A stretch of 9,878 nucleotides of DNA from the NCBI GenBank assembly GCA_031276615.1, contig JAISND010000081.1:1-9878 (forward strand). Reading direction: 5' to 3'. The DNA comes from Treponema sp. GTDB taxonomy: Bacteria > Spirochaetota > Spirochaetia > Treponematales > Breznakiellaceae. Under the pieces are notes generated by a model. The model ran no database searches, was not told where the DNA came from, and saw nothing but the letters and a program-made list of their open reading frames with translations. The translations under genes were made by a program, and so were the position numbers. This document shows positions 1 to 6,333 of this stretch, in pieces. Numbering within the stretch: position 1 is the stretch's first letter; each line of letters starts with the position of its first letter.

Positions 1-501
1 CAGGGTAACCGTGGTTCCCGGAAAGGCCGCTCTGAAATTGGCCTCCACCGTGCCGCCGCTCGGGGAAGGATCAGGGATAATGTCAAAATAGCCCCCGTTA
101 ATCATCATGGGCACCCGCACGGAATTGATTCCCTGCGCTACCGTAAACGAGAGGCTTCCCGTCCCCGCCAGCGCTCCCTGCCGGTAGGCTTTCGCTTCTA
201 TGCGCCATTCCCCCAGGGCCGCCGTCAGGCTGAGGCTTTCCCCGCCGGAAACGGTTTTCTCCAGGGCTTCGCCGCCGGGTCCGGTCAGGACAAGCTCGTA
301 ACGCAGGGCGGCAAGCACATCGGCGGGCAGGTCCGCCCCGGAGCTGATTGCCCGTTCATTGCCGGCGCCCCCGGCCCCGAAACTGATGGTAAGGTTTCCG
401 CCGCCGTTCCCCGCGGGGCTGTCGGGCCCCATCAAAAAATCACAGCCGCCCAGCCCGCTTAACAGGACCGCGGCGATCACTGACAATATGGATTTCTTCA
501 T
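1..501 (-). CDS. Probable lipoprotein with beta-sandwich-like and repeat domains (3' end outside window)
   Basis: The reading frame starts at the ATG complementary to 499-501 and stays open for 167 codons to the window edge, so the C-terminus is missing. Residues 1-20 form a lipoprotein signal: MKK, a hydrophobic run, and the lipobox-like L-G-G-C with Cys20 as the lipid-modified residue. Gly at the -2 position fits the relaxed spirochaete lipobox. A Gly/Asn-rich linker follows (about 27-50), then residues about 65-133 alternate polar and hydrophobic residues with a central G-E-W-R and end in S-V-R-V-P, as in secreted beta-sandwich domains. The last visible stretch (about 147-167, S-G-G-T-V then P-G-T-T-V-T-L) resembles the start of an InlB-type or divergent bacterial repeat; that is inference. 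An AAGGGG-like ribosome site 7 bases upstream, overlapping the stop of the preceding gene, supports this start. It is the last visible gene of the envelope operon. Function unknown. Confidence 0.8.
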   Translation of the reverse strand, partial: MKKSILSVIAAVLLSGLGGCDFLMGPDSPAGNGGGNLTISFGAGGAGNERAISSGADLPADVLAALRYELVLTGPGGEALEKTVSGGESLSLTAALGEWRIEAKAYRQGALAGTGSLSFTVAQGINSVRVPMMINGGYFDIIPDPSPSGGTVEANFRAAFPGTTVTL

Positions 502-511
502 GACGGACCCC

Positions 512-1165
512 TTATTTCCACTCAAACCCGGCGTCTATCTCCCCGGTCAGGGGAGGTTTCGCCTTGATTGCCGGGGCGCTGTCCACTCCCGCGGGTACGG
601 GAAGCGCAAGTTCTTCCTTCACCGTTTCCGCCGCGCTTGCCGTCCGTCCGCTTTCAATGTCCGTCCGCGCAAGCTTGCCCGCGCCCACATAGGTTCCGTT
701 CCCGCCGCTTCCGGCAAGGTGTACCCTGCCTTCGTCAACCTGGAGCTGCGTTCCGTTAAATTCAAAGACGGTTCCCCGCACCGATGCTGTGGCCGAGGGG
801 CTACGCACGGTAAAGTCGATTTTCCCCCCCACAGGAGGTTTTACATTCGCCCTGATCCGGCCTGTTCTGAGATTGACATCCACCTTTTCGCCGCCTTCCG
901 CCCGGGCAATTTCTTCCAGGCTTAAACGGGTCAGGGGCTGTACCGTCAGCGTTGAATTCCCTATAACGACAAGGGCGCTGCTTTTAAACCCCGTGGAAAT
1001 AAACGTATTCAGCGCTATGGCCTGCCCCCGGGACGCGGGAGTCCAGGCCGCCGCGTCCGGCGCCTTTACTTCCACCGTTCCGCGTATCTCCCTGATAACC
1101 GCCTCCTGCGCAAAAAGCGCCCACGCTCCCAGCAGAAACGCTACACCCAATATCATCTTTTTCAT
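512..1165 (-). CDS. Secreted FecR-domain protein
   Basis: This 217-residue protein has a signal peptide (MKK plus a hydrophobic core to about residue 19, A-Q-E cleavage region), so it should be exported. Residues about 22-150 match the FecR fold as found in stand-alone periplasmic proteins: I-R-G-T-V-E-V near 27, a G-F-K-S-S-A-L-V-V-I segment near 59-68, S-L-E-E-I near 82, and the diagnostic T-A-S-V-R-G-T-V-F-E-F at 126-136. The classical FecR transmembrane sensor arrangement is absent, so an iron-sensing role should not be assumed; many spirochaete and proteobacterial FecR proteins of this type have no known ligand. The C-terminal 50 residues are Ala/Pro-rich without a recognised domain. The start is supported by GGGAGG seven bases upstream. 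It sits 16 bp downstream of the beta-barrel gene and 10 bp upstream of the lipoprotein gene, so it is almost certainly co-transcribed with both. Confidence 0.85.
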   Translation of the reverse strand: MKKMILGVAFLLGAWALFAQEAVIREIRGTVEVKAPDAAAWTPASRGQAIALNTFISTGFKSSALVVIGNSTLTVQPLTRLSLEEIARAEGGEKVDVNLRTGRIRANVKPPVGGKIDFTVRSPSATASVRGTVFEFNGTQLQVDEGRVHLAGSGGNGTYVGAGKLARTDIESGRTASAAETVKEELALPVPAGVDSAPAIKAKPPLTGEIDAGFEWK

Positions 1166-1181
1166 GACAACCTCCCTGGTT

Positions 1182-2390
1182 TTATAAAGAAAGAATAACT
1201 CCCATGTTTATTTTCCATCTGACACCGGCGTCCTCCGCAAAGGCGCCGCCGGGGAAAAAAGCCCCGCCTCCCGCCGTCAGGCGAAACGCCGATTGGGGCG
1301 CCGCGATCAGGGAAACAACGGCTTCCGTTCCCAGAAAGCGATCCTTTGAAGCGCCGTCGAGTTCAAGGTCCCTGAAGGTTTCCAGATCGGTACGCCAGAA
1401 CAGCACGGCCTCCGCGGAAAGCGAAAGGATCCTGTGGGGCCGCGCAGTATAGACAGCCCGGGTGTTCATCAGGCCCCGCAGGTTCGGGGTAAAGACCGTT
1501 CCCTGGGCAATATCGTTTACCGGCGTGAAGGCGCCGGCGGAATCGCCTGTCTCCCCGCTGCCCCAGCGGAATTCCGCCGTGAGCATATCCGGCAAAGAGC
1601 CGGGCAGATCCCAGTCCGCCCCGAAAGCCGCGGCAAGATGCGCCCGGGGGTCCTCATCCTCTTTTTTCGTCAGCGCCCCGATCGCCGTAAGGACAAACCG
1701 CAGGGTGTCCGCCGCGTCAAGGCCGAGCCGGGTTTCCGCGTATTGGGTATACCTGGCGGGATCGTCGTTTGCGTCAATCTGCGCCAGCAGGCCAAGGGCA
1801 AGGGACAGCCGGGACGCCAAATCGGGGAACTCAATGTCCAGAGGAAGCAGAACCCGGCGGGGGGCAAAGTAGGTATCAGGGTCGCCGTAATCCAGGGGCC
1901 TGCCGTAGCTGTCCAGGTCATCCGCCGTCATAAGAATATTCGCCGTCTCCCTGTACAGAAGCCCCGTATAGTAGGCGCCCAGGGAAAACCGCGCCCGTCC
2001 AAGGCTGAAAGCGCCCGAAAGCCCGTCAAAAAGGCCCGAGGCAATCATTCCCCCGCTGTCCCGGAAGCGCTGCCGTCCCAGGTTCAGATAAACCGTCCGG
2101 ACCGGGTGGAAGCCCAGCTCCGTCCGGTCAATTTCAAAAAGGGGCGGCCGTTTCCAGTCCCCTGTATCGTATTCATATTCAAAGGACGCCTTCCCCGAAA
2201 GGTAGAGACTCATGGTTTTGCCTAACGATGCGGAAAACCAGGGCGTGAGGGTTTCGGTAAAACCAAAGCCCTCCCCCTCCGTGTCGGATACATATTCAGC
2301 CTCCGAATTGAGAACAAGCCCAAAATCCACGGCAGGGGCGGAAACGCCGGCAAACAGGGCAAGGATGAAGCAAAACACTCCCCGTTTCAT
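1182..2390 (-). CDS. Secreted probable outer-membrane beta-barrel protein, function unknown
   Basis: The protein has 402 residues. Residues 1-20 are a clear signal peptide (M-K-R, hydrophobic core, A-P-A before V-D-F-G). The remainder is built of alternating aromatic/aliphatic and polar residues typical of outer-membrane strands, for example F-S-A-S-L-G-K near 52, V-Y-L-N-L-G-R near 100, F-S-L-G-A-Y-Y near 136 and F-R-L-T-A-G-G-G near 367. Glycine/aspartate turns separate the strands. The chain ends I-N-M-G-V-I-L-S-L, a hydrophobic terminal strand, although without the terminal Phe favoured in proteobacteria. I do not recognise a named family; a porin or alginate-export-like barrel is possible. 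AGAGG five bases upstream supports the start. It lies 18 bp after the OmpA-family gene and 16 bp before the FecR gene. The barrel call rests on composition and strand pattern only. Confidence 0.7.
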   Translation of the reverse strand: MKRGVFCFILALFAGVSAPAVDFGLVLNSEAEYVSDTEGEGFGFTETLTPWFSASLGKTMSLYLSGKASFEYEYDTGDWKRPPLFEIDRTELGFHPVRTVYLNLGRQRFRDSGGMIASGLFDGLSGAFSLGRARFSLGAYYTGLLYRETANILMTADDLDSYGRPLDYGDPDTYFAPRRVLLPLDIEFPDLASRLSLALGLLAQIDANDDPARYTQYAETRLGLDAADTLRFVLTAIGALTKKEDEDPRAHLAAAFGADWDLPGSLPDMLTAEFRWGSGETGDSAGAFTPVNDIAQGTVFTPNLRGLMNTRAVYTARPHRILSLSAEAVLFWRTDLETFRDLELDGASKDRFLGTEAVVSLIAAPQSAFRLTAGGGAFFPGGAFAEDAGVRWKINMGVILSL

Positions 2391-2408
2391 AATACCTCTA
2401 ATATCGCA

Positions 2409-3449
2409 TTAATCCAGAAGGGTAATTTCAACCCGCCGGTTCATTGCCTGGCCCGCGGCCGTGGTGTTATCCCCCAGGGGCATATCCGCCCCGTAGCCCC
2501 AGACGGTAATTTCTTCCGCCCGGCGGACATTCAGGGACAACAGAAAATCCGCCGTCACCTGGGCCCGCATCGCCGAAATTTGCATCCGCCCTTCCTCGCT
2601 TCCCGCCAGGGCCGCATGGCCCCCCACGAGAATCCTCCTGCCCGGATACTGCGACAGAATGGCGGCTATCTCCCGGAGTTTGACTTTCTCCGCTTCCATC
2701 AGTTCCGTCGAGTCCGCCGTGAACTGGATATTGTTCAGACTGATGACGACGCCTTCCTCCGCGACCCGTACCGTCGTATCCGCCACCTCGTGCTGCTCCA
2801 GCTCCGTGCGGATTACCTCGGCTATCTGTTCCCGCTCCGCCGCCACAATGCCGGCCGCCGGATCAGGCGCGGGGGGTGTTTCCACCGGCGCCGGATCAGG
2901 CGCGGGGGGTGTTTCCGCCGGCGCCGGATCATCCTCCGGGGCCGGTTCCGCCACTTCTATTCCTTTCCAGGCCGTCACCATATCCACCATGCGGAGCAGT
3001 TCTTCCCCCGAAACCCGCAGCGCGGGATCGCGGCGGCCCGGTATCAGCCTCAGGTAATCAAGTTCCCGGAAAGCGTAACGGGACCCCGGAAACAGGGCAT
3101 AGAGAAAGGAGCCTTTTATGTCGAAGGCCCTCATGACAAGAAAACACAGCTCCCCCAGCCTGATGGGATTGTCCGGGGCGGCTTTTTTCGGCAGCCAGCC
3201 CCTGTCGCGGGCCAGGGCATAGGCTGCCCCCGCCGTCGAAGGTTCGTCCGCCGTATCCGCGGAGGCAAGGACAAAACGGCTTGCCTGGGCAAAGCTGACC
3301 GTCCCGGTTGACAGAATCGTGTCCACTTCGGCGGCTATCTGGGCATGGAGCAGGGCCGATGTCAAAATCATGCCAAAAAAGAAAACAGCCCTGCGCGCCG
3401 CTGTTCTGTACGCGGCAGCCCTGGTTTTTTTCGGGACCATGCTTTTCAT
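2409..3449 (-). CDS. OmpA-family protein with SLH-like N-terminal region and Pro-rich linker
   Basis: I chose the start at 3449 (346 residues) because AGGAG lies four bases upstream and a signal peptide then follows: a basic n-region (residues 1-20), F-F-F-G-M-I-L-T-S-A-L-L as the core, and cleavage near H-A-Q (36-37). The open frame continues upstream to an ATG at 3512, but that extension has no signal character. Residues about 50-160 resemble a diverged S-layer-homology-like module (A-A-Y-A-L-A-R-D-R-G-W-L-P, then R-Y-A-F-R-E-L-D-Y). Residues about 168-200 are a Pro/Ala/Asp/Glu linker made of tandem repeats. Residues about 235-346 form the OmpA C-terminal peptidoglycan-binding fold, with I-S-A-M-R-A, W-G-Y-G and the diagnostic N-R-R-V-E-I. 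The usual GHTD motif reads G-H-A-A (277-280), so the ligand-binding Asp is lost while Arg295 is kept. It is the first gene of the four-gene envelope operon. Confidence 0.87.
   Translation of the reverse strand: MKSMVPKKTRAAAYRTAARRAVFFFGMILTSALLHAQIAAEVDTILSTGTVSFAQASRFVLASADTADEPSTAGAAYALARDRGWLPKKAAPDNPIRLGELCFLVMRAFDIKGSFLYALFPGSRYAFRELDYLRLIPGRRDPALRVSGEELLRMVDMVTAWKGIEVAEPAPEDDPAPAETPPAPDPAPVETPPAPDPAAGIVAAEREQIAEVIRTELEQHEVADTTVRVAEEGVVISLNNIQFTADSTELMEAEKVKLREIAAILSQYPGRRILVGGHAALAGSEEGRMQISAMRAQVTADFLLSLNVRRAEEITVWGYGADMPLGDNTTAAGQAMNRRVEITLLD
2857..2930 (-). repeat. 33-bp tandem repeat in the OmpA Pro-rich linker
   Basis: Two copies of a 33-bp unit lie at 2857-2889 and 2890-2922, differing at one base in 33 by eye, and a third partial copy begins at 2923. 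The unit is 11 codons long, so a change in copy number would keep the frame. It encodes the Pro/Ala/Asp/Glu linker between the N-terminal region and the OmpA domain. Confidence 0.9.
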
Positions 3450-3453
3450 AAGA

Positions 3454-3458
3454 CTCCT
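3454..3458 (-). promoter_or_regulatory. Shine-Dalgarno setting the OmpA-family start
   Basis: The minus strand reads AGGAG, four bases before the ATG at 3449. No comparable site precedes the ATG at 3512, and the ATG at 3440 would be 13 bases away. This decides the start used here. Confidence 0.7.
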
Positions 3459-3484
3459 GTTGCGTCGCCGGACGCCGTTACTTG

Positions 3485-3498
3485 CTATACTAAATATA
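3485..3498 (-). promoter_or_regulatory. Probable -10 region of the envelope operon promoter
   Basis: The minus strand reads TATATTTAGTATAG, containing TATATT as a candidate -10 about 43 bases before the start codon at 3449. That leaves room for a leader carrying the AGGAG site. I see no good -35. The same TATATTTA block occurs before the HAD gene and before the helicase gene. Confidence 0.5.
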
Positions 3499-3584
3499 CA
3501 CCATCTTTTCATAAAAATCTACCTTTTTGGCAGGATAAACGCAATAAATATGAAGCTTTCCCAAAAAATCAGTTTGGGGACAGG

Positions 3585-3625
3585 ATCATATGATACCCGG
3601 CGGGCCGAAAAACGGAAAACCGCCG
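3585..3625. promoter_or_regulatory. Palindrome and nested hairpin in the divergent intergenic region
   Basis: The 235-bp region between the OmpA-family and HAD genes holds a 10-bp palindrome ATCATATGAT (3585-3594). Right after it comes a nested inverted repeat: CGGCGG (3598-3603) with CCGCCG (3620-3625), enclosing CCG/CGG around five A. It lies between the two divergent promoters, so an operator or a transcript hairpin is possible. No regulator is known here. The symmetry is visible; the role is inference. Confidence 0.4.
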
Positions 3626-3662
3626 CGAGAGACGTACTTCCCCCGGTATTTCCATTTTTCCG

Positions 3663-3680
3663 TATAATAGCTTATATTTA
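3663..3680 (+). promoter_or_regulatory. Probable promoter of the HAD gene
   Basis: A perfect TATAAT stands at 3663-3668 and a second -10-like TATATT at 3673-3678, six bases before the ATG. TTTCCA (3649-3654) is a passable -35 for the second one with an 18-bp spacer. There is no Shine-Dalgarno before the ATG at 3685. Initiation from TATATT would give a leaderless transcript; from TATAAT the leader would be about 10 bases. Confidence 0.55.
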
Positions 3681-3684
3681 CTAT

Positions 3685-4467
3685 ATGAAAGATTTAGCCC
3701 AGATACGATCCAAAAAAGCCTTTATTATCGACATGGACGGGGTCATTTACCACGGTAACCGGCTCCTCAAGGGGGCGGCCGAATTTGTCAAATGGCTTGA
3801 AGAAAACCACAAGTCCTTCCTGTTTTTGACCAATTCGAGTGACCGTTCCCCGCTGGAGCTTGCCCAGAAACTTTCCCGGCTGGGCATTGAGGTTGATCCG
3901 GAGCATTTCTATACCAGCGCCCTGGCCACGGCAAGCTACCTTGCCTCCCAGCGTCCCGGCGGCTCGGCCTTCGTGATAGGCGAACCGGGGCTTATCCAGG
4001 CCCTCTACGACGCGGGTTTTACCATGAACAACGTCAATCCCGATTATGTGGTGGTGGGTGAGGGCAGGGGCTACAGTCTGGAAGCCCTGGAACGTGCGGT
4101 GCGGCTGGTACTCGGCGGGGGACGGCTCATCGGTACCAACCCGGACCTTTCGGGGCCTTCCGAAGACGGCATAGTTCCCGCCTGCGGCGCGCTGGTAGCG
4201 CCCATCGAGCTTGCCGCCAAGACCAAGGCCTATTTTGTGGGCAAGCCCAACCCCCTGATAATGCGTCACGGCATGCGCCGCCTTCAGGCGCGGAGCGAGG
4301 AAACGGTCATCATCGGCGACAGGATGGACACGGACATAGTCGCGGGCATGGAATCCGAAATTGAAACGGTTCTGGTTCTTTCGGGCGTCACCCGCTTGGA
4401 GGATCTGCCGGTGTTTCCCTACCAGCCCCGCCAAGTTCTTGAAGGGGTGTTCGAGATTCCCGCCTGA
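3685..4467 (+). CDS. HAD-IIA family (NagD-like) phosphatase
   Basis: This 260-residue protein is a cytoplasmic haloacid-dehalogenase-superfamily hydrolase of subfamily IIA, the usual length for NagD/p-nitrophenylphosphatase-like enzymes. Motif I is D16-M-D18-G (nucleophile and acid/base), motif II is L-T-N-S-S (48-52), motif III Lys is K187 in G-K-P-N-P, and motif IV is G-D-R-M-D-T-D (211-217), which binds Mg2+. The C2 cap lies between motifs II and III (about 60-180) and carries I-G-T-N-P-D and a P-A-C-G-A segment typical of the family. All catalytic residues are present, so it should be active. The substrate cannot be read from sequence; nucleotide monophosphates or sugar/glycerol phosphates are usual. 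The frame is open far upstream, but homology begins just after the ATG at 3685. It is transcribed alone, divergently from the envelope operon and convergently with the ABC-F gene. Confidence 0.92.
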   Translation: MKDLAQIRSKKAFIIDMDGVIYHGNRLLKGAAEFVKWLEENHKSFLFLTNSSDRSPLELAQKLSRLGIEVDPEHFYTSALATASYLASQRPGGSAFVIGEPGLIQALYDAGFTMNNVNPDYVVVGEGRGYSLEALERAVRLVLGGGRLIGTNPDLSGPSEDGIVPACGALVAPIELAAKTKAYFVGKPNPLIMRHGMRRLQARSEETVIIGDRMDTDIVAGMESEIETVLVLSGVTRLEDLPVFPYQPRQVLEGVFEIPA

Positions 4468-4527
4468 GTTTGGCCTTGTGTTCCGGCAAAAGGGGATATT
4501 AAGACATGGCGGGGTACAGCTGCCTTG

Positions 4528-4561
4528 CCGGGGGCTGGACGGTCGTGGCTTTCAGCCCGGG
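4528..4561. terminator. Hairpin between convergent HAD and ABC-F genes, possible terminator
   Basis: In the 102-bp region 4468-4569, GGGCTG (4532-4537) pairs with CAGCCC (4553-4558). CC/GG can extend the stem across a two-base bulge, and the loop is 15 bases. It is followed on the plus strand by only three T, so it is a weak terminator candidate for the HAD gene. No T-run serves the minus strand. Confidence 0.35.
4534..4551 (+). repeat. Intergenic motif copy 1 (second copy at 9719-9736)
   Basis: GCTGGACGGTCGTGGCTT matches 9719-9736 at 16 of 18 positions, with an identical 12-base core GACGGTCGTGGC (4538-4549 and 9723-9734). Both copies are non-coding and both lie inside hairpins. Confidence 0.45.
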
Positions 4562-4569
4562 TTTCCCGC

Positions 4570-6246
4570 TTATATCCGCAGCCGGCCCGCGTGGCAGGCT
4601 TCGGCGCGGAGGGCCTTTACCGAATCATCGCCGAGGTAGTCGTCGAAGGGCATCATGCGGTCGATGTACGCGCCGGCGGCGGAAGGTCTGTCCCCGCCTT
4701 GGGGCAGAATCTCGATAATCCGGTTGGCAATGGAGTTGATAAACTCGTGGTCGTGGGAATTAAACAGGATCACGCCGGAGAAGGCGCAGAGGCCTTCGTT
4801 AAGGGCGGTGATGGCCTCAAGGTCAAGGTGGTTGGTGGGTTCGTCAAGAATGAGGACATTGGCGCCGGAGAGCATCATCTTCGCGAGCATGCAACGGACT
4901 TTTTCGCCCCCCGACAGGACGTTCACGGGCTTGAGGGCCTCGTCGCCGGAAAAGAGCATGCGGCCGAGAAAACTGCGGACACAGGTTTCGTCCTGATCCG
5001 GCGAGTACTGCCTGAGCCAGTCGGTGATGGAAAGACCGGAGTTGAAAAAGGCGGAATTTTCTTTGGGAAAATAGGAAAAGGCCGTGGTCTGACCCCAGTA
5101 CACGTCACCGGATTCGGGTTTTTTTTCGCCGGCGATGATGTCGAAAAAAGCGGACTTCGAGGCGTGTTCCGTACCCACGAAGGCGATCTTGTCGCCCTTG
5201 TTCACCTGGAGGGAAAAATCCCTGAGGAGCGCCGCGCCGGAAGATTCGCTTCCCGTCCCGCCGGTGAAATTCAGCTTCTCGACGCGTAGCACATTGTTGC
5301 CGATCTCCCGATCCGGCTTGAAGCCCACGTAGGGGAATTTGCGGCTCGTGACCGGAATGTTTTCGAGGTCGAGTTTTTCCAGTACCTTCTTGCGGCTGGT
5401 AGCCTGGCGGCTCTTGCTGGCGTTAGACGCAAAACGCTGGATAAATTCCCTGAGTTCCCCTGCCTTTTCCTCGCGCCTTTTCAGCTGATCCCGGGCCTGG
5501 CGCTGGAGAATCCGGCTCATCTGGTACCAGAAATCGTAGTTGCCCGAATAGGACCGTATCCTGCCGAAGTCGATGTCGCAGATATGGGTGCAGACCGAGT
5601 TGAGAAAGTGGCGATCATGGGAGACCACGATGACGGTATTGGGAAAATCGATGAGAAAGTCCTCCAGCCAGGAAATGGATTCAAGATCAAGGCCGTTGGT
5701 GGGTTCGTCCAGGAGCAGGATATCGGGATTGCCGAAAAGGGCCTGGGCGAGGAGGACGCGGACTTTCTTTGATTCGTCAAGATCGGCCATTGCCTTGCCG
5801 TGGTCTTCCTCTTCAAGGCCGAGGCCGAAGAGAAGCTGCCCCGCCTGGGATTCCGCCTCCCAGCCGCCGAGTTCGGCGAATTCCGCCTCAAGTTCGCTGG
5901 CGCGCATGCCGTCCGCTTCGCTGAAGTCCTCCCTGGCGTAAATGGCTTCCCGCTCCTTCTGCACCGAGTAGAGTTTCGGGTAGCCCATGATTACGGTTTC
6001 CAGGACAGAGTATGCTTCAAAGGCAAAGTGATCCTGCTTCAGCACCGCGACACGCTGATCCTTGCCCACGGAAATTTCGCCCCTGTCGAAATCGGCTTCC
6101 CCCGAAAGGATTTTGAGGAAGGTGGATTTGCCCGCCCCGTTTGCCCCTATAATGCCGTAACAGTTGCCGGGGGTGAATTTGAGATTGACATCCCTGAAGA
6201 GGACACGCTCTCCAAAGCCGAGGCTGACATCGGTAACGGTTATCAC
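4570..6246 (-). CDS. ABC-F family ATPase, YbiT type
   Basis: The protein has 558 residues with two ATP-binding domains, no membrane segment and an interdomain linker, so it is an ABC-F protein acting on the ribosome rather than a transporter. Domain 1: Walker A G-A-N-G-A-G-K-S-T (34-42), Walker B L-L-L-D-E-P-T-N (177-184, Glu181), H-loop S-H-D (209-211). Its signature is degenerate (L-D-E-S-K near 156), as in E. coli YbiT. The linker (about 245-300) carries R-F-A-S-N-A-S-K-S-R-Q-A-T-S-R, strongly YbiT-like. Domain 2: intact L-S-G-G-E-K (444-449), Walker B with Glu469, H-loop S-H-D (497-499). Its Walker A reads G-T-E-H-A-S-K-S (358-365), lacking the Gly before Lys. The start is GTG, with GGAG ten bases upstream. 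The likely role is translation-factor-like modulation of ribosomes; antibiotic protection is not implied. It follows the helicase gene by 87 bp. Confidence 0.92.
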   Translation of the reverse strand: MITVTDVSLGFGERVLFRDVNLKFTPGNCYGIIGANGAGKSTFLKILSGEADFDRGEISVGKDQRVAVLKQDHFAFEAYSVLETVIMGYPKLYSVQKEREAIYAREDFSEADGMRASELEAEFAELGGWEAESQAGQLLFGLGLEEEDHGKAMADLDESKKVRVLLAQALFGNPDILLLDEPTNGLDLESISWLEDFLIDFPNTVIVVSHDRHFLNSVCTHICDIDFGRIRSYSGNYDFWYQMSRILQRQARDQLKRREEKAGELREFIQRFASNASKSRQATSRKKVLEKLDLENIPVTSRKFPYVGFKPDREIGNNVLRVEKLNFTGGTGSESSGAALLRDFSLQVNKGDKIAFVGTEHASKSAFFDIIAGEKKPESGDVYWGQTTAFSYFPKENSAFFNSGLSITDWLRQYSPDQDETCVRSFLGRMLFSGDEALKPVNVLSGGEKVRCMLAKMMLSGANVLILDEPTNHLDLEAITALNEGLCAFSGVILFNSHDHEFINSIANRIIEILPQGGDRPSAAGAYIDRMMPFDDYLGDDSVKALRAEACHAGRLRI

Positions 6247-6256
6247 TTGTTATCTG

Positions 6257-6282
6257 CTCCATGAGGAATTTGCTTCAATATA
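6257..6282 (-). promoter_or_regulatory. Candidate promoter and ribosome site of the ABC-F gene
   Basis: Between the helicase stop and the GTG at 6246, the minus strand carries TATATT (6277-6282) as a possible -10, then GGAG (6257-6260) ten bases before the GTG. I find no convincing -35. The ABC-F gene may therefore have its own promoter as well as read-through from the helicase. An ATG in another frame at 6262 opens only an 81-codon frame and is not used. Confidence 0.4.
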
Positions 6283-6333
6283 ATCATAATCGCAACTGTT
6301 CCGGAACCAGCCGGGTTTTGAAACAGTCCCGGT

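Noticed and set aside
1434..2225. Plus-strand frame of 263 codons opposite the beta-barrel gene
   Set aside because: The minus-strand product has a signal peptide, a ribosome site and operon spacing. The opposite frame is Arg/Pro/Gly-rich noise.
3319..3684. Upstream extension of the HAD frame
   Set aside because: It adds 122 residues overlapping the divergent OmpA gene and the promoter region, while HAD homology begins after the ATG at 3685.
5119..5126. Eight-A run in the ABC-F coding strand as a second phase switch
   Set aside because: It encodes Glu-Lys-Lys in frame in an otherwise intact gene; eight A is common by chance and there is no sign of disruption.
4525..5289. Plus-strand frame of 254 codons opposite the ABC-F gene
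   Set aside because: It is the reverse image of a well-supported ABC-F gene, with no signal, domain or ribosome site.
6300..6333. Terminator between helicase and ABC-F
   Set aside because: CCGGG/CCCGG can pair, but the loop is 12 bases and no T-run follows, so the two genes may be co-transcribed.
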